The notes under the pieces: model-generated
The model's database searches: none
What the model was told of the DNA's origin: nothing
What the model saw: only the letters and a program-made list of their open reading frames with translations
Origin: an uncultured Eubacteriales bacterium
GTDB taxonomy: Bacteria > Bacillota > Clostridia > Oscillospirales > CAG-272
Assembly: GCA_949747515.1 (NCBI GenBank)
Contig: CATKFO010000063.1
Coordinates: 1 to 64,000, forward strand
Reading direction: 5' to 3'
Length of the DNA stretch: 64,000 nt
Position numbers and translations under genes: made by a program
Part shown: piece by piece, positions 8,591 to 17,610 of the stretch
How positions within the stretch are numbered: the stretch's first letter is position 1
How the letters are laid out: each line of letters starts with the position of its first letter

Positions 8591-10337
8591 CGCTATCACC
8601 CGCCTTGTTCTGAGACATATATATTTCACGGTAAATATCGCAGGATTTTATCAGTTCTTCATGCGTTCCGACCGCGTTTATTTTTCCCCCGTCAAGAACG
8701 ACTATCTTGTCGGCGTCCCGTACGGAAGAAACTCGCTGAGCGATAATAATTTTAGTAGTCTCCGGAATATACTCTCGCATCGCCCGTCGGATAGACGCGT
8801 CCGTTTTTGTATCAACCGCGCTTGTAGAGTCGTCGAGAATCAATATCTTCGGTTTTTTCAGAAGAGCGCGCGCAATGCAGAGCCGCTGCTTTTGACCTCC
8901 GGAAAGATTGGCGCCTCCCTGCTCTACATAATAATCGTAACTCCCCGGAAGAGTTTTTATAAATTCGTCGGCGCACGACAAACGGCACGCCTCCGCCATC
9001 TCTTCGTCAGTCGCCTCAGGGTTGCCCCAGCGCAGGTTGTCCTTTACAGAACCTGAAAACAAAACGTTTTTCTGCAGAACTATCGCGACTCCGCCGCGAA
9101 GAGCGTCAAGATCGTATTTACGCACGTCCTCGCCGCCTACTATAACCGATCCCTCCGTCGCGTCGTAAAGCCGAGGAATAAGCTGAATAAGCGTAGACTT
9201 AGACGAACCTGTGCCGCCTATAATACCTACGGTCTCTCCGGAGCGAATAGAAAGGTTTACGTCTACGAGCGCCATGCGCTCGGCTCTCTCGGAATATTTG
9301 AACGACACTCCGTTAAATTCGACTGATCCGTCCGCTACGAAACGAACCGAGTCCTTATCGCTTGGAGAAATAATCGTGCTTTTTTCCGACGTAATCTCGC
9401 AGATTCTCTTAGCGGATTCGCTCGCCATAGTGACCATGGCGAATATCATGGACACCATCATCAAGCTGGAAAGCATCATAAAGCTATATGTAAGAAGAGC
9501 GGACATCTGACCTACGTCAAGATCGGCTCCGGTCGTAGATATTACCGTATAAGATCCGTACGTTAGCACAAAAACCATGACGGCGTACATGCAGAACTGC
9601 ATAAAAAATCCGTTAAGCGCAAGTATTCTTTCAGCCTTTGTGAAATCGCGGCAAACGTCTCCTGCGGCAGATTCAAACTTATCTGATTCATAGTCCTCTC
9701 TTACAAAGGACTTGACTACTCTCATTCCCTTAACGTTTTCCTGAATAGAGCTGTTTAGTCTGTCGTACTTCTTAAATACCCTTCTAAATATCGGAAGCGC
9801 TTTACAAATAACAAACGCTAGCCCCGCTCCAAGTATCGGGATCACGCAAACGAAGATGATCGCCATTCTGCCGCCCATATGAAACGCCATGAAGAAAGCA
9901 AAAATAAGCATAAGGGGAGCGCGTATAGCCGTCCTTATTATCATCATGAACGCGTTTTGCACGTTCGAGACGTCGGTAGTTATTCTTGTAACCAAAGACG
10001 AAGACGAAAATCTGTCTATATTCTCAAAAGAATAATCCTGGATACTGTAAAACATATCTCGCCTGAGGTTGCGTCCGAAGCCGCACGACGCCTTGGCGCA
10101 AGTTATTCCGGCAATTCCTCCAAACGTGAGAGAAAGCGCCGCCATAAGCACAAGCAGTCCCCCATACTTCAGAATATAAGTAATGTCGCCGCCAGTATGA
10201 CCTTTTATCTCGTTTACAAGATCGGCGACAACGCGCGGTATAATACATTCGAGAATGACTTCAAACGTAACAAATATCGGAGTCAATATTGTCGGAAGCT
10301 TAAATTCCCCAATGCTCTTGGAAAGCTGTCTGAGCAT
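8583..10337 (-). CDS. ABC exporter half-transporter, degenerate-site subunit
   Basis: The 584-residue product is the first gene of the exporter pair. It has six predicted helices and an ATPase with Walker A GGTGSSKST (about 374-382) and signature LSGGQ (about 478-482). Walker B is LILDD, with Asp where the catalytic Glu is expected. The switch residue is Gln in IIAQRVSSV, where His is expected. Both changes are the hallmark of the non-hydrolysing half of heterodimeric exporters. The ATG at 10337 is preferred over an upstream in-frame start because it begins the conserved exporter N-terminus and has AAGGGGAG upstream. A strong promoter and a palindrome precede it. Confidence 0.9.
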   Translation of the reverse strand: MLRQLSKSIGEFKLPTILTPIFVTFEVILECIIPRVVADLVNEIKGHTGGDITYILKYGGLLVLMAALSLTFGGIAGITCAKASCGFGRNLRRDMFYSIQDYSFENIDRFSSSSLVTRITTDVSNVQNAFMMIIRTAIRAPLMLIFAFFMAFHMGGRMAIIFVCVIPILGAGLAFVICKALPIFRRVFKKYDRLNSSIQENVKGMRVVKSFVREDYESDKFESAAGDVCRDFTKAERILALNGFFMQFCMYAVMVFVLTYGSYTVISTTGADLDVGQMSALLTYSFMMLSSLMMVSMIFAMVTMASESAKRICEITSEKSTIISPSDKDSVRFVADGSVEFNGVSFKYSERAERMALVDVNLSIRSGETVGIIGGTGSSKSTLIQLIPRLYDATEGSVIVGGEDVRKYDLDALRGGVAIVLQKNVLFSGSVKDNLRWGNPEATDEEMAEACRLSCADEFIKTLPGSYDYYVEQGGANLSGGQKQRLCIARALLKKPKILILDDSTSAVDTKTDASIRRAMREYIPETTKIIIAQRVSSVRDADKIVVLDGGKINAVGTHEELIKSCDIYREIYMSQNKAGDSDE

Positions 10338-10383
10338 AATCTTAATTATCTCCCCTTCCTTACATACGATAAAAAAGAGCAAA

Positions 10384-10403
10384 CCGCGCAATTATATGCG
10401 CGG
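10384..10403. promoter_or_regulatory. Inverted repeat in the exporter leader
   Basis: Arms CCGCGCA (10384-10390) and TGCGCGG (10397-10403) flank ATTATA, between the promoter at 10420-10448 and the exporter start at 10337. The position suits an operator or a leader hairpin; no cognate regulator is adjacent. Confidence 0.4.
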
Positions 10404-10419
10404 AAATGCTATTATGTTT

Positions 10420-10448
10420 ATTTTATCATATTATTTCGACATTGTCAA
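10420..10448 (-). promoter_or_regulatory. Promoter for the heterodimeric ABC exporter
   Basis: Minus strand TTGACA (10443-10448), a 17-base spacer and TAAAAT (10420-10425), a near-consensus sigma-A promoter about 80 bases before the start at 10337. Confidence 0.7.
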
Positions 10449-10651
10449 TCAGGATAGCAAACATGAAATTTTATTTACAATTTAAAAGACGGTCAAACTT
10501 TAAGGATGAAGACAAAATACGCAAAAAGGATTTCGAACGTTGCGACGGTCGACAAGGACTACGCGCCCTTGTCCGCGCAAGCTTTTTAAAAAGCCTGACT
10601 AAAACTTTCAGTAATTTTGCTACCGCCATGCAGTTTGTCTTCACTCTGATT

Positions 10652-11497
10652 TTATACGCTTCTGAAACCTCTGCCTATAATTTCACTGGTGGACGTGACT
10701 ATAACGAAAGCCTTCGGATCAAGTTCCCGTATTTTTTTCTTAAGCCGTATCGCCTCCATACGTCGGCATAAGGTTACGACGGCTTTTTTCTTATCCCCCG
10801 TGTACCCTCCTTCAGCATCCATAGAGGTTGCCGAACGCCGCATCCTCTGGGTTATAAACGATATTATCGGTTCCGGATTCTCCGTTATAATCATAAAAGA
10901 TTTGCATTCGTTCATATTTTCGATAACTCCGTCAAGTATAAACGTTTTAGCAAAAAGACCAAGCAGAGAGAAAAGGCCGATTTTTATTCCAAACACAAAA
11001 AACGAGGAAACTGTTATTACAAAATCTGAAATTAGCAAAGATCGTCCTATGTCGAGGCTCGTATATTTTTTTAAAATGAGCGCTATTATATCGGTTCCGC
11101 CTGAAGAAGCCCCGCAGTCGAATAAAACTGCCGAACCGATTCCGCTGAGAAGCACGGAATACATCAGCTCAAGCATCGGCTGATCCGTCATTGGCCCGGA
11201 CAAAGGAATAAAAAGTTCGAACGCCCATACAAGACCCGAATACAGCAACGAGCAATAAACCGTACGCATTCCGTTTTTTCGCCCGAGGAGTACGAAACCA
11301 AGTATAAGTAAAATCAAATTTAACGCAGGCAGAATTAGACCGGGAGATAGAAAAGGAATAACATTTCCGAGAATTATTGAAAGTCCGCTGACTCCTCCCA
11401 TAGAAAAACCGTTCTGCATATTAAAAAAATACACTCCAGAAGCGACTACGACCGAACCGGCGGTCATTTTTGCAAACGTCTTGAATTTTTCCCGCAT
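10652..11497 (-). CDS. YitT family membrane protein (DUF161/DUF2179)
   Basis: The 281-residue protein has about five predicted membrane segments in the N-terminal 180 residues, including the SSGGTDIIALIL stretch typical of YitT proteins. The C-terminal soluble DUF2179 domain runs from about 195 to 281 and contains GYTGDKKKAVVTLCRR. Members are widespread in Firmicutes; no transport substrate has been firmly assigned to the family that I can cite. It stands alone between the exporter pair and the LysR gene, with GACGAG upstream of its ATG. Confidence 0.88.
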   Translation of the reverse strand: MREKFKTFAKMTAGSVVVASGVYFFNMQNGFSMGGVSGLSIILGNVIPFLSPGLILPALNLILLILGFVLLGRKNGMRTVYCSLLYSGLVWAFELFIPLSGPMTDQPMLELMYSVLLSGIGSAVLFDCGASSGGTDIIALILKKYTSLDIGRSLLISDFVITVSSFFVFGIKIGLFSLLGLFAKTFILDGVIENMNECKSFMIITENPEPIISFITQRMRRSATSMDAEGGYTGDKKKAVVTLCRRMEAIRLKKKIRELDPKAFVIVTSTSEIIGRGFRSV

Positions 11498-11722
11498 AAT
11501 CTCGTCCGTCCTATTTTTTATTTCCTAAAAAATTATAACATATAGTAATTAATGTATCAAGGCGATTAAAAAATATTCATATTGCTTTTTATTTTGAGTC
11601 GAGATAACAACATAATGCTAATAGAGCGCGACGGAGATTTAAATACCGCTCAATAAATTAAATTTGTCTTTTAAAATATAGATAATCTATTTAAGAAACG
11701 GGGATATAACATATTCTCATGA

Positions 11723-12631
11723 TTATATAAAAACAGGGAGATTATTAAAACTCTCTCTAAGTTTATCTAAAAATAACTCTGCGGCGGAAGAAAACGCCTG
11801 ATACTTTTTCCATATAACGTTCAGTTCAGAATCCAATTTTGGTTCAAGCGGTTTAAAGCAGAGACTGCTGTTATCCGAAGTATTGGTAATTTTATCTATT
11901 GTAATCGCGTAGCCCAGTCCCGCGTCAACCATAATCGCCGCGTTATAAACAAGATTAAACGTAGTCACAATATTCAATTTATCAAAATCCTCCCCAAACC
12001 ACTGTGCGAATTCATTCTTACTTTTTTCCTGCGAGATAGCCTGTCGAGAGCATATCAATGGAACTCCAAGCAAGTCCGCCTTACAGATTGTTTCTTTTTC
12101 CGCCAACGGACTGTCTTTTCTCATAATAACGCCCCAAACGTCCTTTGCCGGAACGCTCAAATAGTCATATTTAGAAATATCGGCGGGCTGAACCAAAACG
12201 CCGAAATCCAAAAGTCCTTTCTCAAGCCGTTCGGTTACGTCCTGAGCATTTCCGCTGTACAAATGATAATGAATATTCGGATAAGTATCATGAATCTCTT
12301 TGGCAACTCGCGCGAGAAATTTGATCGCTTCCGTTTCACCGCCGCCAATGTAAACGTCTCCGCTTACGGCTTTTTCCATAGAAGTAAACTCAGCTTCGGT
12401 TTTGTCAACCATTGAGACGATTTCCTCGGCTCGTTTTCGGAGTATCATTCCTTCCGATGTCAGAGTCATATTATGACTGCCGCGTATGAAAAGCTTTTGC
12501 CCAAGCTCATCTTCCAAATCATGTATCTGCCTTGAAATCGTAGGCTGCGTTACATGAAGAAAATTAGCCGCGTTTGTAATGCTGCCTTCTCTTGCAATAG
12601 CTAAAAAATAACGAAGCTCTCTTATTTCCAT
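11723..12631 (-). CDS. LysR family transcriptional regulator
   Basis: This 302-residue protein has a winged helix-turn-helix at residues 1-60 (MEIRELRYFLAIAREGS, then QPTISRQIHDLE) and a periplasmic-binding-type effector domain from about 90 to 290. The ATG at 12631 is chosen because the LysR consensus begins there and GGAGGGGAGG lies just upstream. It is divergent from the alcohol dehydrogenase gene. A perfect palindrome at 12674-12694 lies 43 bases upstream of its own start and about 66 bases upstream of the inferred start of the divergent transcript. That geometry fits a LysR protein that represses itself and activates its neighbour. The effector is unknown. Confidence 0.9.
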   Translation of the reverse strand: MEIRELRYFLAIAREGSITNAANFLHVTQPTISRQIHDLEDELGQKLFIRGSHNMTLTSEGMILRKRAEEIVSMVDKTEAEFTSMEKAVSGDVYIGGGETEAIKFLARVAKEIHDTYPNIHYHLYSGNAQDVTERLEKGLLDFGVLVQPADISKYDYLSVPAKDVWGVIMRKDSPLAEKETICKADLLGVPLICSRQAISQEKSKNEFAQWFGEDFDKLNIVTTFNLVYNAAIMVDAGLGYAITIDKITNTSDNSSLCFKPLEPKLDSELNVIWKKYQAFSSAAELFLDKLRESFNNLPVFI

Positions 12632-12673
12632 ATCGAGGTCCCTCCCCTCCGTTCTTATATTATACGGTCTTTC

Positions 12674-12694
12674 GATATGCTTTTCAAGCATATC
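12674..12694. promoter_or_regulatory. Candidate LysR operator palindrome
   Basis: Arms GATATGCTT (12674-12682) and AAGCATATC (12686-12694) with a TTC centre form a perfect 9-bp inverted repeat containing the T-N11-A pattern of LysR boxes. Its centre is about -66 relative to the start inferred from the promoter at 12715-12743. Confidence 0.6.
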
Positions 12695-12714
12695 ATGGTT
12701 TTTGATTTAAGTAT

Positions 12715-12743
12715 TTGCCATTTTACTTCTTTTTCAGTATAAT
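12715..12743 (+). promoter_or_regulatory. Promoter reading toward the alcohol dehydrogenase
   Basis: TTGCCA (12715-12720), a 17-base spacer and a perfect TATAAT (12738-12743). The predicted transcript would have a leader of about 270 bases. Confidence 0.6.
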
Positions 12744-13023
12744 AAAGTCGAACGACGGACGATATGATTAAGTAACTGTCAAAAGAGTCCCTACTGTTCC
12801 GATTCACAAGCTGAAATTGAGCGGATTCTATAAAGGCGCAATTCAAAGATTTTTTAAATTGCCTAACTGTGGAGTAAAACATAAACGTTATCGGCTTCTT
12901 TTCCGGCGATCAGCGTCTCCTTTCAATCAGTTTAATGTCGACCGGCACATAGCATAACGTCTTAATTTTCTTGTATACTCACCGAAAACAAACTGATAAA
13001 CAAATAATTTGGAGGTATTTATA

Positions 13024-14220
13024 ATGAACATGAATTTCAATTTCAACAATCCGACAAATCTTATCTTCGGCGCCGGAAAACTAAACGAGCTCGGTAATCA
13101 AATATATGCAAAGAGATCAGCCGGCGCTCTAGGCAAAAAGGCGCTGCTTTTAATTTCAAACGGTAAGTCGGTAAAAACTTACGGCACGCTTGATCGCGTG
13201 AGGGAGCAGCTCAAAAAAGCTGAGGTCGAATATGTCCTTTGCGGCAATATTCACGAAAATCCGTCGAAAGAAGTCGTAATGGAGGCCGCCGCCGTAGTCA
13301 AAGAGAATAACTGCGACTTTATCGTAGCTCTAGGCGGAGGAGCAGTATTGGATTCGGCCGTCGCAGTTTCCGCAATGGCGACCAATCCGGGAGATTTATG
13401 GGACTATGTAAACGGAGGAACCGGTAAGGGGCGGCCGCTTGTCAATCCCGGTCTTCCCATCGTTACAATCGCAACTTCTTCCGGCACCGGATCGGAAATC
13501 AACTGCTGGGGAGTTATCTCAAACCGTCAGACCAACGAGAAGATCGGCTTCGGTTATCCAGAGCTTGTTCCTATCCTTGCAATCGTCGATCCTGAACTGA
13601 TGAAAACCGTTCCGCCGAGGTACACTGCGTATCAGGGATTTGACGCGCTCTTCCACAACGCCGAGGTCATGATTTCAAACGGCGTAAATATTCTCAGTGA
13701 AACGATCGCGCTTTCCGCTATTGAGAATATTGCGAAATATTTGCCGAGAGCAGTTGCAAACGGCAATGATTTAGAGGCGAGAGAGGCGGTCGCTTACGGA
13801 AGTTCCATCGCGGGAATAACAATGCAGCTTACTAACACGACCGCGCAGCATTCTATGGAACACGCTATGAGCGCATATCATCACAATCTGCCGCACGGCG
13901 CGGGACTGATTATGATTTCCATAGAATTCGCACGTTTCTTTATCGAACGTCACGCCTGCGACGAGCAATTTATCAAAATGGCGAGAGCAATGGGAATTCC
14001 AAACGCGGATAAGTCGGAAGATTTCATTACGGCTCTTATCAAGCTTCAAAAAGACTGCGGCGTAGACGACCTGAAAATGAGCGATTACGGCTTCGAAAAA
14101 TCCGAGTTTATGACGCTGGCCATAAACGCAAGAGAAACAATGGGAGGATTGTTTCTGTCTAATCCATGTCCCATGTCTGACGAGGAATGCGCGGCGATTT
14201 TTGAAAAATCTTACAAATAA
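13024..14220 (+). CDS. Iron-containing alcohol dehydrogenase
   Basis: The 398-residue product is a group III (iron-dependent) alcohol dehydrogenase. The NAD(P)-binding loop GGGAVLDSA is at 104-112. Metal ligands inferred from the family pattern are D207 and H211 (FDALFHNAE), H276 (QHSMEH) and H291 (LPHG), with H280 in the position of the catalytic His. The ATG at 13024 has GGAGG eight bases upstream. The enzyme would interconvert an alcohol and an aldehyde in the cytoplasm; subfamilies differ widely in substrate, so none is assigned. LysR control and a downstream DUF362 gene suggest an inducible two-gene unit. Confidence 0.93.
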   Translation: MNMNFNFNNPTNLIFGAGKLNELGNQIYAKRSAGALGKKALLLISNGKSVKTYGTLDRVREQLKKAEVEYVLCGNIHENPSKEVVMEAAAVVKENNCDFIVALGGGAVLDSAVAVSAMATNPGDLWDYVNGGTGKGRPLVNPGLPIVTIATSSGTGSEINCWGVISNRQTNEKIGFGYPELVPILAIVDPELMKTVPPRYTAYQGFDALFHNAEVMISNGVNILSETIALSAIENIAKYLPRAVANGNDLEAREAVAYGSSIAGITMQLTNTTAQHSMEHAMSAYHHNLPHGAGLIMISIEFARFFIERHACDEQFIKMARAMGIPNADKSEDFITALIKLQKDCGVDDLKMSDYGFEKSEFMTLAINARETMGGLFLSNPCPMSDEECAAIFEKSYK

Positions 14221-14321
14221 ATATAGAGCATAAATAAAATCGAGAGAAATTTCTTACGGACGGACTTTGAACTACTCGAGGCAGTCTGTTCCCAAGGCAT
14301 TATGAAGAAAGGAATTTGTAT

Positions 14322-15713
14322 ATGAAAAGAATATTAGCTTGCGCGCTTTTTCTTATCGTCTCTCTTACGTCGTGCCGTTCCTACAGCGAAGGCATATCAA
14401 GCTCTAATACAGAAATCTCGTCTAAATCTCTAATCAAACAATCGGAAAATACATCCGACTCGTGCGAATCCGCGTCAGATAATCACGATACTTATGACGG
14501 CTCATATCCATATCACGAGCCTTATGGCGTCGGTATCGGAGAGAAGCCGGGACGCGTTGTTTGGTCGCACGATCCAGCTTCTGTACAATGGGTCGGCGGC
14601 GGCTACTGGTGGGAGAACGACCATTTTAATGAAAACGTTATTTTCAAAATGGTAACCGACTCCATCGCTTCCCTCGGCGGAAAAGAAACGGCTCGCGCCG
14701 GTTGGAGCGCGCTGTTCGCGTCAAATAAAAAATCTCGCGGCATGGCCGGAGGTTATGTGCAAGGCGAAAAAATAGCGATTAAGGCCAATATTAACGGATC
14801 AGGCGTGTTCGACGACGATTCTTCGGGCAGAACGCATATGAGTTATACAAATCCGGTATTGCTGAAAACTTTGCTTACGTCTCTCGTAAGAGACGGCGGA
14901 GTCTCGCCGGGCGACATTACAGTTTACGACGTATCGCGCATATTTCCCGATTATATGGTAGAAATGTGCTCCGAAGGAGAGCTCGAAGGAATTTGCTTCG
15001 TAGGGCGAGATAACGGCGTCGCTGATGAAAATAAGCCGATCAGATGGTCGCGCGAGTTCAGCGGAAAAATCAACTATTTACCTACTTGCGTCACTGGGGC
15101 GACATATTTGATTAACCTGGCTAATTTGAAGGGGCACAGCTATGGGATTACTCTTTGCGGTAAAAACCATTTCGGATCTTTTATCAACGGCAACGCCATG
15201 CGGCCGCCCGAAGGAGCGGATCTGCACCAATGGCTTACGAAATCAGAAACGGGTATATACAGCCCTCTAGTAGATTTGACGGCGAATACCGATCTCGGCG
15301 GAAAAACGGTTTTATATATGCTGGACGCTATTATTTGCGCGCCTAGCGAGGGCGCGTCTATTACCGAAGAGAATTCCAAGTGGCGTCAAGCGCCGTTTAA
15401 CGGATATTATACATCCAGCATTTTCGTATCGCAGGATCCGGTCGCTATTGATTCCGTCGGCGCGGACTTTTTAAACAACGAACCTACCGTCGTCGAAAAC
15501 AACGGCGCCGCAAAAGATATAACAAACGAAAACTATCTGCACGAAGCGGGACTTGTTTCAAACGCTCCGTCTGGGACTACTTATACGAACGGTAACGGAA
15601 GCAATGTAAGCAATCTTGGCGTTCACGAGCATTGGAATAATTCAACTGAAAAGCTGTACGGCCGTAACCTTGGAAAAGACGAAGGAATTGAATTGATAAA
15701 AATAAGGGATTAA
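14322..15713 (+). CDS. DUF362 domain lipoprotein
   Basis: This 463-residue protein begins with a lipoprotein signal (MKRILACALFLIVSLTSC), predicting lipid anchoring at the Cys of LTSC. A Ser/Asn/Thr-rich linker follows to about residue 60. The DUF362 core runs from about 75 to 380, with KANINGSG, INLANLKGHSYGIT and LCGKNHFG. DUF362 proteins are often linked to Fe-S or redox metabolism, but this one lacks an added ferredoxin motif. The ATG at 14322 is used because AAGAAAGG precedes it. It lies 101 bases after the dehydrogenase and probably shares its transcript. The function is unknown. Confidence 0.82.
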   Translation: MKRILACALFLIVSLTSCRSYSEGISSSNTEISSKSLIKQSENTSDSCESASDNHDTYDGSYPYHEPYGVGIGEKPGRVVWSHDPASVQWVGGGYWWENDHFNENVIFKMVTDSIASLGGKETARAGWSALFASNKKSRGMAGGYVQGEKIAIKANINGSGVFDDDSSGRTHMSYTNPVLLKTLLTSLVRDGGVSPGDITVYDVSRIFPDYMVEMCSEGELEGICFVGRDNGVADENKPIRWSREFSGKINYLPTCVTGATYLINLANLKGHSYGITLCGKNHFGSFINGNAMRPPEGADLHQWLTKSETGIYSPLVDLTANTDLGGKTVLYMLDAIICAPSEGASITEENSKWRQAPFNGYYTSSIFVSQDPVAIDSVGADFLNNEPTVVENNGAAKDITNENYLHEAGLVSNAPSGTTYTNGNGSNVSNLGVHEHWNNSTEKLYGRNLGKDEGIELIKIRD

Positions 15714-15822
15714 AAATTTGCTCCTTTTAATTGTTTATCAAAATCATACGCCGCTTCGGATTCAAAAATTAAAACGAGGCCTTTGGGCGCTAATACTAAA
15801 TAACCCAATCAGATCTTCAATA

Positions 15823-15875
15823 AAAAACACCGTTGACAATCCGCCGCTCTGCGGTCTGGACTCAACGGTGTTTTT
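15823..15875. terminator. Bidirectional terminator between DUF362 gene and rnfB
   Basis: Perfect 14-bp arms, 15823-15836 and 15862-15875, give A-runs on one side and T-runs on the other, so the hairpin works on either strand. The loop holds a small CCGC/GCGG stem. It serves two convergent genes. Confidence 0.88.
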
Positions 15876-15959
15876 CGCTTAAAACAGCGGTAAAAAATGT
15901 AAATAAGAACTTATCGTCAAATTATGCCTGCTTCATATCCATGACTCGACCCGCGTATC

Positions 15960-16763
15960 CTAAAATTTCATTTCGCGAATACTTTGTATTACGTCTCGCG
16001 GACATTTATCAGCGCATTTACCGCAGCCGCTACAAAGAGAATAATCAATCTCCGCCGCTCCGGAGATAACCTTTATTGCTCCATTCCGGCATGCCTTTTC
16101 ACATATTCGACAGGAAACGCATCCTTTCTCGCAGTACGAGCGGACAGCCTTTCCGCCGTCCTTAGAGCTGCAGCGCGCATAGTAAGAGCTGTCGAAAGGA
16201 ATCAGCTTTATTATTCCCTTTGGACAATAATTAACGCATATTCCGCAGCCGCGGCATTTTTCGGGATCTACCGAAGCAATTCCACTACGGACGGATATCG
16301 CTCCAAACGGACAATGAGCGGCGCAGGAGCCAAGACCTATACATCCGTAAGCGCAAGTCTTGTCTCCGCCGCCAAGCTTTTCCGCAGCCGCGCAGTCGTT
16401 TGTTCCGGAGTAAGCATACTTTTTTGAAGCGCATCCGTCGATTCCTCCGCACATAACCTGAGCTCTCATTCGAACGCTATTTTCCAAAGCCGCCCCCATT
16501 ATTTCAGCGACTTTAATCCCGACGTCTTCCCCACCTACGGCGCATGCGGAAACCGCGGCTTTTCCTTCGACTATAGCGTCCGCAAGGGCCGAGCATCCCG
16601 CGTATCCGCAGCCGCCGCAGTTCGCTCCCGGAAGACATGAAAGAATTCTTTCAGCCCTTTCGTCTTTCTTTACATGGAACAGCTTTGCGGCGACCGCCAA
16701 AAGCGCTCCCATAATAATGCCGAGAAATAAAAATATTAATATCGGCGCAAGTATTTCTTTCAT
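15960..16763 (-). CDS. rnfB: Rnf complex subunit B, multi-cluster ferredoxin
   Basis: The 267-residue protein starts with a membrane anchor (about 4-27). A four-Cys Fe-S motif typical of RnfB follows, with C43, C49, C52 and C57 (CLPGANCGGCGYAGC). Beyond it are several ferredoxin-type cysteine clusters: CIGLGSCAAHCP, CRGCGICVNYCP, CVSCRICEKAC and CSGCGKCADKCP. RnfB is thought to be the entry point for electrons from reduced ferredoxin. It is the last gene of the rnf operon, 208 bases beyond rnfA, with AAGGGAG before its ATG. The gap is longer than between other rnf genes but holds no promoter I can support. Confidence 0.95.
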   Translation of the reverse strand: MKEILAPILIFLFLGIIMGALLAVAAKLFHVKKDERAERILSCLPGANCGGCGYAGCSALADAIVEGKAAVSACAVGGEDVGIKVAEIMGAALENSVRMRAQVMCGGIDGCASKKYAYSGTNDCAAAEKLGGGDKTCAYGCIGLGSCAAHCPFGAISVRSGIASVDPEKCRGCGICVNYCPKGIIKLIPFDSSYYARCSSKDGGKAVRSYCEKGCVSCRICEKACRNGAIKVISGAAEIDYSLCSGCGKCADKCPRDVIQSIREMKF

Positions 16764-16971
16764 AGAAATCTCCCTTACGACGTCAAAGCGGCGTCACAAA
16801 AAGTAATGAAATCTATCCGTGCCGTCAAATACGGCAAATCAGCGACTTTTCCGAGTTTCAATAATTTTGCTCGTAAAATATAGCTACAAAATCACATAAT
16901 ATCGCGTCTTTTTAGAAAGCTTCGTTTATGATCTAATCGACTATATAACCGTCGCATTATAATTACCCGTC

Positions 16972-17550
16972 TCAAAACTTCATGCCGGAAAAACCCGAAA
17001 ACGCCATAGCGGCGAGAGCGGCCGCTATCAGCAAAATAGGAAATCCGCGAAACGCTTTCGGAGGATTAGAAAACTCCATTTTTGCGCGCACGCCGGCAAA
17101 AACGCATATCGCCATAGTAAATCCGAGCGCGGAAGAAGCGCCGAACATTACGCTTTCAATAAAAGACCGCTGTTCCTGAATATTAACCAAGGCCGCGCCG
17201 AGTACCGCGCAGTTTGTCGTGATCAGAGGAAGATATATTCCAAGAGCCCCGTATAGAGACGGCGCATATTTTTTCAGAAACATTTCTATAAATTGAACGA
17301 GCGCCGCTATAACGAGAATAAACGCGATGGTTTTCAGATATTCAAGGCCGAACGGCTTAAGCAAAAGGTAATACGCGCAATATGTAGCGGCGGAGGATAC
17401 CGTCATAACAAAGGTCACTGCCATACCCATGCCGAGAGCCGTAGACGGTTTATCGGAAACCCCTAAGAATGGACATATTCCGTAAAAACGCGAAAAAATG
17501 AAGTTTTCCGTAAGTACGGCTCCAAACACAATAAGAAAAATATTGCTCAT
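16972..17550 (-). CDS. rnfA: Rnf complex membrane subunit A
   Basis: The 192-residue integral membrane protein has six predicted helices and the conserved NFIFSRFYGICPFLGVS and PLITTNCAVLG segments, the latter with the Cys known to hold an intramembrane Fe-S cluster together with RnfE in Rnf/Nqr complexes. AGGAGAG lies upstream of its ATG, and the gene follows rnfE by 60 bases. Confidence 0.95.
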   Translation of the reverse strand: MSNIFLIVFGAVLTENFIFSRFYGICPFLGVSDKPSTALGMGMAVTFVMTVSSAATYCAYYLLLKPFGLEYLKTIAFILVIAALVQFIEMFLKKYAPSLYGALGIYLPLITTNCAVLGAALVNIQEQRSFIESVMFGASSALGFTMAICVFAGVRAKMEFSNPPKAFRGFPILLIAAALAAMAFSGFSGMKF

Positions 17551-17610
17551 TATTTTTACTCTCCTATCTCTTCCCTATTCGTCCGATTCTCCATACTTGC
17601 ACGCCATATT

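Larger units (their letters stand above)
12632..13023. other. Divergent control region between lysR and the dehydrogenase
   Basis: This 392-base gap holds the LysR-type palindrome, a plus-strand promoter and a leader of about 270 bases before the dehydrogenase ATG. I see no open frame of useful length in the leader. A weak stem near 12834-12864 (GGCGCAATT with AAATTGCC) lies in it. A second possible -10 (TATACT, 12974-12979) lacks a good -35. Confidence 0.5.

Noticed and set aside
15833-15838. TTGACA as a -35 element
   Set aside because: It is part of the left arm of a strong bidirectional terminator and has no suitable -10.
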